A stretch of DNA of 64,000 bases from the NCBI RefSeq assembly GCF_000763885.1, contig NZ_JRKO01000019.1:1-64000 (forward strand). Direction: 5' to 3'. The notes under the pieces are model-generated. The model saw only the letters and a list, made by a program, of their open reading frames with translations, was not told where the DNA came from and did no database searches. Positions 39,199 to 47,708 of the stretch are shown piece by piece (position 1 is the first letter of the stretch; each line of letters begins with the position of its first letter). Source of the stretch: Paracoccus versutus (GTDB lineage Bacteria; Pseudomonadota; Alphaproteobacteria; Rhodobacterales; Rhodobacteraceae). A program made the position numbers and the translations under genes.

Positions 39199-39330
39199 GC
39201 AGCATCTCGCAAGAGAATCACCCGGATGTCCTGGGTGTCGCTTCAAGGCCCGGAGGCTTGGCTTTCGGGTCTTTGGTTGTGAAAAAAGGTTCCGGCGCTA
39301 CGGAACCGCAACATGGAAAAGGAAACACGC

Positions 39331-39699
39331 GTGGCTCGTATTGCTGGCGTCAACATTCCGACCGGGAAACGCGTCCCGATCGCCCTGACCTATATCCACG
39401 GGATCGGCTCGAAATTCGCCGACGAGATCGTCACCGCCGTCGGCATCGACCCGACCCGCCGCGTGAACGAGCTCTCGGATGCCGAAGTCCTGAAGATCCG
39501 CGAATACATCGACGCCAACTATACCGTCGAAGGCGACCTGCGCCGCGAGACGCAGATGAACATCAAGCGCCTGATGGACCTGGGTTCCTATCGTGGCCTG
39601 CGCCACCGTCGCGGCCTGCCGGTTCGCGGCCAGCGCACCCACACCAATGCCCGCACCCGCAAGGGCCCGGCGAAGCCCATCGCCGGCAAGAAGAAGTAA
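39331..39699 (+). CDS. rpsM: 30S ribosomal protein S13
   Basis: S13 (122 residues) contacts the P-site tRNA and L5. I chose the GTG at 39331, which gives the universal ARIAGVNIP start and has AAAAGGAAA upstream; the ATG at 39313 would add six residues without a binding site. [25 protein letters not shown] is seen at the C-terminal end in two blocks. Confidence 0.95.
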   Translation: MARIAGVNIPTGKRVPIALTYIHGIGSKFADEIVTAVGIDPTRRVNELSDAEVLKIREYIDANYTVEGDLRRETQMNIKRLMDLGSYRGLRHRRGLPVRGQRTHTNARTRKGPAKPIAGKKK

Positions 39700-39711
39700 G
39701 GGGGAACGGAC

Positions 39712-40101
39712 ATGGCACGCGATAAAACCCGTATCAAGCGCAAGGAACGCAAGAACATCGCCACCGGCGTGGCGCATGTGAACTCGTCCTTCAACAACAC
39801 CAAGATCCTGATCTCGGACGTGCAGGGCAATGCGATCTCGTGGTCGTCGGCCGGCACCATGGGCTTCAAGGGCTCGCGCAAATCGACCCCCTACGCCGCG
39901 CAGATGGCCGCCGAAGACGCCGGCAAGAAGGCGCAGGAACACGGCGTCCGCACGCTGGAAGTCGAAGTGCAGGGCCCCGGCTCGGGTCGCGAATCGGCGC
40001 TGCGCGCGCTGGCCGCGGTCGGCTTCAACATCACGGCGATCCGTGACGTGACCCCGATCGCGCATAACGGCTGCCGCCCGCCGAAGCGCCGCCGGGTCTG
40101 A
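39712..40101 (+). CDS. rpsK: 30S ribosomal protein S11
   Basis: S11 (129 residues) forms part of the platform near the Shine-Dalgarno helix. [19 protein letters not shown] near residue 22 and the end [20 protein letters not shown] are diagnostic. GGGGGAACGG precedes the ATG; 120 bp separate it from rpoA. Confidence 0.98.
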   Translation: MARDKTRIKRKERKNIATGVAHVNSSFNNTKILISDVQGNAISWSSAGTMGFKGSRKSTPYAAQMAAEDAGKKAQEHGVRTLEVEVQGPGSGRESALRALAAVGFNITAIRDVTPIAHNGCRPPKRRRV

Positions 40102-40221
40102 TCCTTTGGGATTTTGACGCGTCCTGCGCGGGGCTGTCCCGTGCGGGGCGCGCTTTACGCATTTCACCTCGGGCGTTTCCGGCCACGGTCATGGGGCGGG
40201 AACTGGTATGGAGGCAAACGC

Positions 40222-41238
40222 ATGATCCACAAGAACTGGGCCGAACTCATCAAGCCCACCCAGCTTGAAATCAAGCCGGGCGCCGATTCGTCCCGCGTGG
40301 CCACCGTGGTCGCGGAACCGCTGGAGCGCGGCTTCGGCCTGACGCTGGGCAATGCGCTGCGCCGGGTGCTGCTGTCGTCGCTGCAGGGCGCGGCCATCAC
40401 CTCGGTGCAGATCGACAACGTGCTGCACGAATTCTCGTCCGTCCCCGGCGTGCGCGAGGACGTGACCGATGTCGTGCTGAACCTCAAGGGCGTGACGCTG
40501 AAGATGGACGTCGACGCGCCCAAGCGCCTGACGCTTTCTGCCAAGGGTCCGGGCGAGGTCAAGGCCGGCGACATCCAGGAAACCGCCGGCATCACCATCC
40601 TGAACCGCGACCATGTCATCTGCCACCTCGACGAGGGGGCGGAGCTGCACATGGAACTGACCGTCGCCAATGGCAAGGGCTATGTCGCCGCCGACAAGAA
40701 CCGCCCCGAGGACGCGCCCATCGGCCTGATCCCGATCGACGCCATCTTCTCGCCGGTCAAGCGCGTCAGCTACGAAGTCACGCCCACCCGCGAGGGCCAG
40801 GTTCTGGACTATGACAAGCTGACCATGAAGGTCGAGACCGACGGTTCGCTGACCCCGGAAGACGCCGTGGCCTATGCCGCCCGCATCATCCAGGACCAGC
40901 TGTCGGTCTTCGTCAACTTCGACGAGCCGGAAACCGCCACCCGCTCGGATGCCGAGGACGGGCTGGAGTTCGATCCGCGCCTGCTGAAGAAGGTGGACGA
41001 GCTGGAGCTGTCGGTGCGTTCGGCGAACTGCCTGAAGAACGACAACATCGTCTATATCGGCGACCTGATCCAGAAGACCGAGGCCGAGATGCTGCGCACC
41101 CCGAACTTCGGCCGCAAGTCGCTGAACGAGATCAAGGAAGTGCTGTCCGGCATGGGCCTGCACCTCGGCATGGATGTCGTGGACTGGCCGCCGGAAAACA
41201 TCGAGGATCTGGCCAAGCGTTTCGACGACCAGTTCTGA
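40222..41238 (+). CDS. rpoA: DNA-directed RNA polymerase subunit alpha
   Basis: RpoA (338 residues) starts polymerase assembly and its C-terminal domain binds promoter UP elements and activators. The N-terminal domain shows [20 protein letters not shown] near residue 33; the C-terminal domain shows [21 protein letters not shown] near 258 and [17 protein letters not shown] lies upstream of the chosen ATG at 40222. Confidence 0.99.
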   Translation: MIHKNWAELIKPTQLEIKPGADSSRVATVVAEPLERGFGLTLGNALRRVLLSSLQGAAITSVQIDNVLHEFSSVPGVREDVTDVVLNLKGVTLKMDVDAPKRLTLSAKGPGEVKAGDIQETAGITILNRDHVICHLDEGAELHMELTVANGKGYVAADKNRPEDAPIGLIPIDAIFSPVKRVSYEVTPTREGQVLDYDKLTMKVETDGSLTPEDAVAYAARIIQDQLSVFVNFDEPETATRSDAEDGLEFDPRLLKKVDELELSVRSANCLKNDNIVYIGDLIQKTEAEMLRTPNFGRKSLNEIKEVLSGMGLHLGMDVVDWPPENIEDLAKRFDDQF

Positions 41239-41243
41239 GTTCC

Positions 41244-41261
41244 GGGGGCGGCGACGCCCCC
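41244..41261 (+). promoter_or_regulatory. Hairpin between rpoA and rplQ
   Basis: GGGGGCG-GCGA-CGCCCCC is a perfect 7-bp stem with a GNRA-type tetraloop, 5 bp after rpoA. No U run follows, so read-through to rplQ is expected. Confidence 0.45.
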
Positions 41262-41345
41262 GCAAGACGGGCATCCCGCCCCAAGGAGAGCGGCCCGCAC
41301 GCATGGGCCGCCGGACAAAGCAAAAAGACGTCATAGGAGATCATC

Positions 41346-41768
41346 ATGCGTCACGCCCGCGGCTATCGCCGCCTGAACCGCACCCACGAGCACCGCAAGG
41401 CGCTTTTCGCCAACATGGCCGGCTCGCTGATCGAGCATGAGCAGATCAAGACCACCCTGCCCAAGGCCAAGGAACTGCGCCCCATCGTCGAGAAGCTGAT
41501 CACCCTGGCCAAGCGCGGCGATCTGCACGCACGCCGGCAGGCCGCCGCCCAGCTGAAGCAGGACGCCCATGTCGCGAAACTGTTCGACGTGCTTGGCGCC
41601 CGCTACAAGGAGCGCCAGGGCGGCTATGTCCGCATCATGAAGGCCGGCTTCCGCTATGGCGACATGGCCCCGATGGCGATCATCGAATTCGTCGAGCGCG
41701 ACACCAGCGCCAAGGGCGCGGCCGACCGTGCCCGCCTGGAAGCCGAATCGGCTGCCGACGAATCGTAA
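41346..41768 (+). CDS. rplQ: 50S ribosomal protein L17
   Basis: L17 (140 residues) lies near the tunnel exit. [20 protein letters not shown] and [18 protein letters not shown] are standard. AGGAG precedes the ATG. It ends the ribosomal block and is followed by a strong terminator. Confidence 0.98.
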   Translation: MRHARGYRRLNRTHEHRKALFANMAGSLIEHEQIKTTLPKAKELRPIVEKLITLAKRGDLHARRQAAAQLKQDAHVAKLFDVLGARYKERQGGYVRIMKAGFRYGDMAPMAIIEFVERDTSAKGAADRARLEAESAADES

Positions 41769-41773
41769 GAAAT

Positions 41774-41794
41774 TTAACCCTTTCTTAGGGTTAA
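41774..41794 (+). promoter_or_regulatory. TTAACCCT/AGGGTTAA dyad, CtrA-like
   Basis: TTAACCCT and AGGGTTAA form a perfect 8-bp inverted repeat around TTCTT. It shares TTAACCCTTT with the site at 35475 and reads TTAA-N7-TTAG. It lies between rplQ and its terminator, so it could instead be a minor RNA hairpin. Confidence 0.35.
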
Positions 41795-41806
41795 GCGATC
41801 ATTGAC

Positions 41807-41839
41807 GCCCGCAGCCATCGCCATGGCTGCGGGCTTTTT
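41807..41839 (+). terminator. Intrinsic terminator after rplQ
   Basis: A perfect 12-bp stem (41807-41818 with 41823-41834), a CGCC loop and five T end the alpha operon. It insulates the quorum-sensing genes from ribosomal transcription. The 277 bp from here to luxR hold a GAACG-AATC-CGTTC dyad (41877-41890) and no gene. Confidence 0.92.
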
Positions 41840-42116
41840 GCAACAGTCCACGATTCATGTGATCGGCGGCTAAGGGGAACGAATCCGTTCATTTTCGTGC
41901 GAAAGTTGCACCGTCCATTAGGAAACGCACGGGAATTGCAGCAAGCGCGACGGCTTGCGCCCGGAGGGCAAAGACGGCTATGCCTTGCCGTGCCGACGGG
42001 CTGACCCGACGGCATTCCGAAAAACGTCGCTCGCAAGCACGGTATTGCTTGAATACACTGAGAACCGTGCCATTTTTCGTTGTAACCCGAAGAAAACGCA
42101 ATCTGTCCAAAAAGTC

Positions 42117-42728
42117 ATGTCGTCTCGCGCGGAAATCAATGCAGCACTCGCCAAGCTGAAAAAGCTTGCTCCGGCGGGCTATTTCATCGGGCTGCACATT
42201 CGTTTCGCTGCACCGTTGATGCAGTTCCAGACCTATAACAAGGAATGGGCCCAGCGCTATTCCGAACGGGCCTATGCCCTGCGCGACCCCACCATCGCCT
42301 GGGGCTTCTCGACCACCGGCGCCTGCCGGTGGAGCGTGCTGCCCATTCCAGACCCGTTTTCGATTCTCCAGGACGCGGCCGATCACGGGCTGCACTATGG
42401 TCTGGTCGTGGCGCATGGGCCGATCAAGTCGCGCACCATCGCGGCCTTCGCCCATGACAAGCGGGAATTCACGGATGACGAGATCGATGTGATCTCGGCA
42501 ACGCTACGACGGCTTCACGAAATCACGGAGCCGCCGGAGAGCCTGACGAAGGCTCAGCAAGAGGCCCTTCGGTGTATCGCAGAGGGGGATCGTCATGCAG
42601 CGGCGGCTGCCAAGCTTGGTATAACGGAAAGCGCATTCAAGGCACGTCTCATCTCGGCACGCGAACGACTCATGGCGCGCACGACGGCCGAGGCGCTGCA
42701 ACGGGCCAAGGATTACCGCTTGCTGTAA
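42117..42728 (+). CDS. pdnR: LuxR-family acyl-homoserine-lactone receptor/regulator
   Basis: This 203-residue LuxR-type regulator has an N-terminal autoinducer-binding domain and a C-terminal helix-turn-helix. Ligand-pocket residues W44, Y48, D57, P58 and W72 have exactly the spacing of TraR W57, Y61, D70, P71 and W85. In the DNA-binding domain (from LTKAQQEAL near residue 146) the usual Glu, matching TraR E178, is Gln, and the recognition helix is atypical (ESAFKARL). The ATG at 42117 is used although no strong binding site precedes it. The AHL synthase gene starts 67 bp downstream. I recall the Paracoccus denitrificans pair as PdnR/PdnI; the symbol depends on that identity. Confidence 0.85.
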   Translation: MSSRAEINAALAKLKKLAPAGYFIGLHIRFAAPLMQFQTYNKEWAQRYSERAYALRDPTIAWGFSTTGACRWSVLPIPDPFSILQDAADHGLHYGLVVAHGPIKSRTIAAFAHDKREFTDDEIDVISATLRRLHEITEPPESLTKAQQEALRCIAEGDRHAAAAAKLGITESAFKARLISARERLMARTTAEALQRAKDYRLL

Positions 42729-42756
42729 TACGGTTCGTCCGCCGTTGCGGTTTACA

Positions 42757-42787
42757 CCTGGGGGCCACCACCACCAAGAACCCCAGG
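42757..42787 (+). promoter_or_regulatory. Hairpin covering the luxI ribosome-binding site
   Basis: CCTGGGG (42757-42763) and CCCCAGG (42781-42787) form a 7-bp stem around a 17-nt CCA-repeat loop. The 3' arm includes part of AGGAGA, the ribosome-binding site for the ATG at 42796, so folding would hinder translation. Confidence 0.45.
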
Positions 42788-42795
42788 AGAAGACC

Positions 42796-43386
42796 ATGCA
42801 GACCACCACACTTTCCTTCGCCAACCTCCACAACCACGGCGAGCTGTTCGCCAACATCTTCCGCGCCCGCAAGCAAAGCTTCATCGTCCAGAAACGCTGG
42901 AACCTGCCCCAGACCGACGACATGGAGTTCGACCAGTACGACACGCCGATGAGCCGCTGGGTGGCGATCCACGAAAACGGCCGGGTTCTGGCCGGCGTGC
43001 GCCTGACCCCCACCACGGCGCGCTGCGGCATGTATTCCTACATGATCCGCGATGCCCAGCTTGACCTGCTGGGCGGCTCGATCCCGCAGAACCTGCTGGA
43101 CGAACAGGCGCCGGTCGAGCCGGGCACCTGGGAAGCCAGCCGGCTGTTCGTCGACCACACCATCCCGCAGCGCGAACGCCGCCGGGTGCATTTCAACCTG
43201 GTGCAGGAGATGACCAATTCGGCGCGTGAACTGGGCGCCTCGCGTCTGGTGTGCCTGGTCGCCTCGACCTGGCCGCGCTGGCTGGTGCCCTGCGGGCTGG
43301 ACGCGCAGGCCATGGGCCCGGTGGTCTGGATCGACGACGGCTATTTCCAATGCGTCTCGATCAACCTGGCGGCCAAGATGCACTGA
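42796..43386 (+). CDS. pdnI: Acyl-homoserine-lactone synthase (LuxI family)
   Basis: This 196-residue protein makes N-acyl-homoserine lactone from S-adenosylmethionine and an acyl carrier. The invariant LuxI residues are present: R25, F29, W35, D46, D49, R69, E113 and R116 (in WEASRLFVD). Paracoccus denitrificans PdnI is reported to make long-chain C16-HSL; the acyl length cannot be read from sequence. AGGAGA precedes the chosen ATG; an in-frame ATG at 42745 has no such site. It forms a convergent-free luxR-luxI tandem, just beyond the ribosomal operon. Confidence 0.92.
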   Translation: MQTTTLSFANLHNHGELFANIFRARKQSFIVQKRWNLPQTDDMEFDQYDTPMSRWVAIHENGRVLAGVRLTPTTARCGMYSYMIRDAQLDLLGGSIPQNLLDEQAPVEPGTWEASRLFVDHTIPQRERRRVHFNLVQEMTNSARELGASRLVCLVASTWPRWLVPCGLDAQAMGPVVWIDDGYFQCVSINLAAKMH

Positions 43387-43447
43387 TGCGGCGCGCAGGG
43401 TGGAGGGCCTTTCGCGCATGATGCGGGCGGCGTAACATGTCGCCCGC

Positions 43448-44776
43448 ATGGCAGACCTATTCGACACCGCGCCCACCTCGGGCGAAGCTGCGCGCCCGGT
43501 GGCGCGTCCCCTGGCCGACCGGATCCGCCCGGCCAGGCTGTCCGATGTCATCGGCCAGGACAAGGTTCTTGGCCCCGACGGCCCGCTGGGCGCCATGCTG
43601 GGCGCCGGCAGCCTGTCCTCGCTGATCCTCTGGGGCCCGCCGGGGGTCGGCAAGACCACCATCGCCCGCCTTCTGGCGCAAGAGACGGACCTGGCCTTCG
43701 TGCAGATCTCGGCGATCTTTTCCGGCGTGCCGGAGCTGCGCAAGGTGTTCGACGCCGCCCGCCTGCGCCGGAGCCAGGGCCGCGGCACCCTGCTTTTCGT
43801 CGACGAGATCCACCGCTTCAACAAGGCGCAGCAGGACAGCTTCCTGCCGCATATGGAGGACGGCACCATCACCCTGGTCGGTGCCACCACCGAAAACCCC
43901 AGTTTCGAACTGAACGCCGCGCTTCTGTCCCGTGCCCAGGTCATCGTGCTGGAGCGGCTGGGCCTGGCGGACCTCGAGCGCCTGGCGCAGCGGGCCGAGC
44001 AGGAACTGGGCCGCGCCCTGCCGCTGACCGGCGAGGCCCGCGATCGGCTCTTGGAGATGGCCGACGGCGACGGCCGCGCGGTGCTGAACCTGATCGAGCA
44101 GGTGATGGCCTGGAAGGTCAAGGGCAAGCTCGACCCCGAGGCGCTGGCGCAGCGGCTGATGCGGCGCGCGGCGAAATACGACAAGTCGGGCGACGAGCAT
44201 TACAACCTGATCTCGGCCCTGCACAAATCGGTGCGCGGCAGCGACCCGGACGCGGCGCTCTACTGGCTGTCGCGGATGCTGGAGGGGGGCGAGGATCCGC
44301 GCTATCTCGCCCGCCGCCTGACCCGCATGGCGATCGAGGACATCGGCCTGGCCGATCCGGCCGCGCAGCGCCATTGCCTGGACGCCTGGGCGCTTTACGA
44401 GCGGCTGGGCAGCCCCGAGGGCGAACTGGCGCTGGCCCAGGCCACGATCTATCTGGCGCTGGCGCCCAAGTCGAATGCCGGCTATGCCGCCTACAAGGCG
44501 TCGCGCGCCCTGGCGCGGCGCTCGGGCAGCCAGATGCCGCCCAAGCATATCCTGAACGCGCCGACCGGGCTGATGTCGGAACAGGGCTATGGCGCCGGCT
44601 ATGCCTATGACCACGATGCCGAGGACGCCTTTTCGGGCCAGAACTATTTCCCCGACGGCATGAAGCGCCCGGTCTTCTACCTGCCCGTCGAGCGGGGATT
44701 CGAGCGCGAGCTGAAAAAGCGCGTTGAATGGTTCGCCGGGCTGCGTCAGAAGCGGCGGGCAGAGGACAAAGCATGA
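43448..44776 (+). CDS. rarA: Replication-associated recombination protein RarA
   Basis: RarA/MgsA (442 residues) is an AAA+ ATPase that acts at stalled replication forks, related to clamp loaders. Walker A GPPGVGKTT lies near residue 65 and Walker B LLFVDEIHRF near 115; the C-terminal part with KYDKSGDEHYNLISALHKS and the tetramer domain is intact. It begins a run of five genes with start-stop overlaps, and its stop shares ATGA with crcB. Confidence 0.96.
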   Translation: MADLFDTAPTSGEAARPVARPLADRIRPARLSDVIGQDKVLGPDGPLGAMLGAGSLSSLILWGPPGVGKTTIARLLAQETDLAFVQISAIFSGVPELRKVFDAARLRRSQGRGTLLFVDEIHRFNKAQQDSFLPHMEDGTITLVGATTENPSFELNAALLSRAQVIVLERLGLADLERLAQRAEQELGRALPLTGEARDRLLEMADGDGRAVLNLIEQVMAWKVKGKLDPEALAQRLMRRAAKYDKSGDEHYNLISALHKSVRGSDPDAALYWLSRMLEGGEDPRYLARRLTRMAIEDIGLADPAAQRHCLDAWALYERLGSPEGELALAQATIYLALAPKSNAGYAAYKASRALARRSGSQMPPKHILNAPTGLMSEQGYGAGYAYDHDAEDAFSGQNYFPDGMKRPVFYLPVERGFERELKKRVEWFAGLRQKRRAEDKA

Positions 44777-45147
44777 AACACACTTTCCTTCAGGTCGCGC
44801 TGGGTGGGGCCTTGGGCTCCGCGGCGCGCTATGGGGTCAATATCCTGGCCGGGCGGCTGACCCCCGGCTTTCCGCTGGGCACGCTGAGCGTGAACATCGC
44901 CGGCTGCCTGGCCATGGGGCTGCTGGCGGCCTTGCTGGCGCATCGGGGCGGGCAGCACCTGGCGCCCTTTCTGCTGACCGGGGTGCTGGGCGGCTTCACC
45001 ACCTTCTCCGCCTTCGCGCTGGACACGATGACGCTGTGGGAACGCGGCGCCGCCGCCACCGCGCTTGGCTATGTGCTGGGCTCGGTCCTGCTGTCGCTGG
45101 CGGCGGTGATCGCCGGGCTGGCCATCGGCCGGGGGCTTTTCGCATGA
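44773..45147 (+). CDS. crcB: Fluoride efflux channel CrcB/Fluc
   Basis: CrcB (124 residues) is a small inner-membrane fluoride channel working as a dual-topology dimer. Four membrane segments and the blocks GGALGSAARYG, GTLSVNIAGC and GGFTTFSAFALD are diagnostic. No fluoride riboswitch is seen, as the start overlaps the rarA stop by 4 nt. Confidence 0.95.
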   Translation: MKHTFLQVALGGALGSAARYGVNILAGRLTPGFPLGTLSVNIAGCLAMGLLAALLAHRGGQHLAPFLLTGVLGGFTTFSAFALDTMTLWERGAAATALGYVLGSVLLSLAAVIAGLAIGRGLFA

Positions 45148-46190
45148 GCGGCGTGCAGACCATCCGCGTCGGCGCGGACGAGGGCGAGCAGCGCATCGAC
45201 CGCTGGCTGAAGAAGCGATTCCCGCAGCTGACCCAGGGCGCGGTCGAGAAATGGTGCCGCACCGGCCAGTTGCGCGTCGACGGCGGCCGGGTCAAGGCCA
45301 ATACCCGCATCGAGGCCGGGCAGGAGGTGCGCATGCCGCCGCTGCCCGAGGGCGCGCCGCCGCCCGCCCAGCCGAAAGCGTCGGTGAAGCAGTCCGATGC
45401 CGAGATGATCCAGTCCTGCGTGCTCTGGCGCGACGAGCATATCATCGCGCTGAACAAGCCGCCGGGCCTGCCCTCGCAGGGCGGCTCGGGGCAGGGCGAC
45501 CGGCATGTGGACGGGCTGACCGCGGCGCTGATGTTCGGCTACAAGGACCGGCCCAAGCTGGTGCATCGGCTGGACAAGGACACGTCGGGGGTGCTGCTGC
45601 TGGCGCGCACCGACCGGATCGCGCGGGCGCTTTCCGAGGCGTTCCGCCACCGGCTGACCCGCAAGATCTACTGGGCCGCCGTGGCCGGGGTGCCGCATCC
45701 GCGCATGGGCTCGATCAAATACGGGCTGGTCAAGGCGCCCGGCCGCGGCCGGGGCGGCGAGGGCGAGAAGATGATGGCCGTCCACCCCTCGGCCGTCGCC
45801 ACGACCGAGGGTGCCAAGCGCGCCCATACCGACTATGCCGTGCTGGATGCGCTCGGCGGGCGCGTCAGTTGGGTTGCCATGGTGCCCGTCACCGGCCGCA
45901 CCCACCAGCTGCGCGCCCATATGGCCGAGATCGGCCATCCCATCGTCGGCGACGGCAAATACGGCGGCTCGGGGCAAGAGAACCTGGGCGACGGCTGGGG
46001 CGCCCAGCTGGGCGGAGAGATCAGCCGCAAGCTGCACCTGCACGCGCGCATGATCCGCTTCGAGCATCCGATCACCAAGAAGCTGATCACCGTGACCGCG
46101 CCCTTGCCCGATCACATGAGCCGCACCTGGAAGACGCTGGGCTGGTCGGAAAACGACGTGCCCGAAGACCCCTTTGCCGAGACAGCATGA
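45144..46190 (+). CDS. rluC: RluA-family 23S rRNA pseudouridine synthase
   Basis: This 348-residue enzyme converts uridines of 23S rRNA to pseudouridine. An S4-type RNA-binding domain occupies roughly residues 15-75, followed by the catalytic domain with Asp144 in VHRLDKDTSG. Overall it looks like RluC, though RluD-like specificity cannot be excluded. Its start overlaps crcB and its stop overlaps the HAD gene, both as ATGA. Confidence 0.9.
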   Translation: MSGVQTIRVGADEGEQRIDRWLKKRFPQLTQGAVEKWCRTGQLRVDGGRVKANTRIEAGQEVRMPPLPEGAPPPAQPKASVKQSDAEMIQSCVLWRDEHIIALNKPPGLPSQGGSGQGDRHVDGLTAALMFGYKDRPKLVHRLDKDTSGVLLLARTDRIARALSEAFRHRLTRKIYWAAVAGVPHPRMGSIKYGLVKAPGRGRGGEGEKMMAVHPSAVATTEGAKRAHTDYAVLDALGGRVSWVAMVPVTGRTHQLRAHMAEIGHPIVGDGKYGGSGQENLGDGWGAQLGGEISRKLHLHARMIRFEHPITKKLITVTAPLPDHMSRTWKTLGWSENDVPEDPFAETA

Positions 46191-46849
46191 AACTGGTCAT
46201 CTTCGACATCGACGGCACGCTGGTCGACAGCCAGCTTGAGATCACCCAGGCGATGAACCGCGCCATGCAGGGCGCGGGCCTGCCCGAGATGGAGCCGGCG
46301 CGCATTCTCTCCATCGTCGGCCTGTCGCTGCCGGTTGCGGTGGCGCGGCTCTTGCCCGGTGCCGGTCCCGACCTGCACGAGCGCGTCGTGGCCGGCTATC
46401 GCGAATCCTTCATCGCCTCGCGCGCGGCGGGGGCGCTGCCGCCGCTTTATCCGGGCGCGCTGGACTGCCTGGACGCGCTGGCCGCGCGCGACGAGATGCT
46501 GTTGGGCATCGCCACCGGCAAGCCGGCGCGCGGGCTGGCGGCGATCCTGGACGCGCATGGGCTGACCCGGCGCTTCATCACCCGGCAATCGGCCGACGGC
46601 CATCCATCCAAGCCGCATCCGGCGATGCTGGAAAGCGCGCTGTCGGAAACCGGCGTCGCGGCGGGACGTGCGGTCATGGTGGGCGATTCCACCTTCGACA
46701 TGGAAATGGCGCGGGCGGCCGGGGTTGCCGGCTACGGCGTCGGCTGGGGCTTTTGCCCGGCCGAGGAACTGGATGCCGCCGGCGCGCATCTGGTCGCGCC
46801 CGACTATCCCGCGCTGACTCGCGCGCTGCTGGAGTGGGCCGATGAGTGA
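46187..46849 (+). CDS. HAD-family hydrolase (phosphatase-like)
   Basis: This 220-residue HAD hydrolase shows the motif-I FDIDGTLVDS with nucleophile Asp7 and acid Asp9. Motif II (TGKPARGL) lies near residue 106, the Lys of KPHPAML is motif III, and GDSTFDMEMA is motif IV. It resembles phosphoglycolate phosphatase-type enzymes, but the substrate is not known. It overlaps rluC by 4 nt and the Atp12 gene by 8 nt. Confidence 0.88.
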   Translation: MKLVIFDIDGTLVDSQLEITQAMNRAMQGAGLPEMEPARILSIVGLSLPVAVARLLPGAGPDLHERVVAGYRESFIASRAAGALPPLYPGALDCLDALAARDEMLLGIATGKPARGLAAILDAHGLTRRFITRQSADGHPSKPHPAMLESALSETGVAAGRAVMVGDSTFDMEMARAAGVAGYGVGWGFCPAEELDAAGAHLVAPDYPALTRALLEWADE

Positions 46850-47555
46850 ATGGAAGGCGCGCCGTTTCTGGGCATCCGTCGCGATCCACAAGGAAGCCGA
46901 TGGCGGCTGGAGCGTGCTTCTGGACGAACGTCCCCTGCGCACGCCCGGCAAGCAGCCGCTGCGCCTGCCGACCGAGGCGCTGGCGCTGGCCGTGGCCGAG
47001 GAATGGCAGGCGGTGCGGGATGTGATCGACCCCAACGCCATGCCGCTGACCCGCGCGGCCAATTCCGCCATCGAAAAGGTCATGCCGCAATTCGACGCGG
47101 TGGCGGCGATGCTGGGCGAATATGGCGGCACCGACCTGCTGTCCTATCGCGCCGATGCGCCCGAGGCGCTGGTGCGCGCCCAGGCCGAGGGCTGGGATCC
47201 GCTGATCGACTGGGCGGCGACCGAGCTTCGCGCGCCGCTGCGCATCACCCATGGCGTGATCCCGGTGCCGCAGGATCCGGTCGCGCTGCTGAAACTGCGC
47301 GCAGAGGTCGCAGCCCTCGATCCCTTCGGCCTGACGGCCTTGCACGATCTGGTGACCTTGCCCGGCTCGCTGGTCCTGGGGCTGGCGGTGATCCGCGGCC
47401 GCATCGACGCCGAGGCCGCCCATGCCCTGTCCCGGATTGACGAGGAATTTCAGGCACAACGCTGGGGCCGCGACGACGAGGCCGACGAGGCGGCCGCCGG
47501 CCGGCTGGCCGCGATGCGCGATTCTGAGCGGTTCTGGCTTCTCAGCCGCGGCTGA
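46842..47555 (+). CDS. ATP12 family F1-ATPase assembly chaperone
   Basis: This 237-residue protein is an Atp12 homologue, which binds the F1 alpha subunit during ATP synthase assembly in mitochondria and alphaproteobacteria. The opening KARRFWASVAI, LDERPLRTPGKQPL near residue 28, and the central TDLLSYRADAPEAL are typical. The ATG at 46842 lies inside the end of the HAD gene, which ties it to that operon. Confidence 0.93.
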   Translation: MSEWKARRFWASVAIHKEADGGWSVLLDERPLRTPGKQPLRLPTEALALAVAEEWQAVRDVIDPNAMPLTRAANSAIEKVMPQFDAVAAMLGEYGGTDLLSYRADAPEALVRAQAEGWDPLIDWAATELRAPLRITHGVIPVPQDPVALLKLRAEVAALDPFGLTALHDLVTLPGSLVLGLAVIRGRIDAEAAHALSRIDEEFQAQRWGRDDEADEAAAGRLAAMRDSERFWLLSRG

Positions 47556-47576
47556 CGGGCGCGTTTTGGTTCTTTC

Positions 47577-47604
47577 TTGACGCATCCGCCTCCATCGGCA
47601 CAAT
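47577..47604 (+). promoter_or_regulatory. Candidate promoter for bztABCD
   Basis: TTGACG (47577-47582) and CACAAT (47599-47604) are spaced 16 bp apart, about 105 bp before bztA. The remaining leader shows no other feature. Confidence 0.45.
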
Positions 47605-47708
47605 GCCGCTTATGGGGGTAACGAATGCCCCTTGCTCAAACGGGCTCGCCAACGGCCCTATAGACGGCGCATTCCTGGGCGAGACCCGGAACAACAGTGG
47701 GGAAATCA

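Noticed and set aside
39313-39330. ATG start for S13 six codons upstream
   Set aside because: The binding site AAAAGGAAA follows it, and the conserved protein begins at the GTG 39331.
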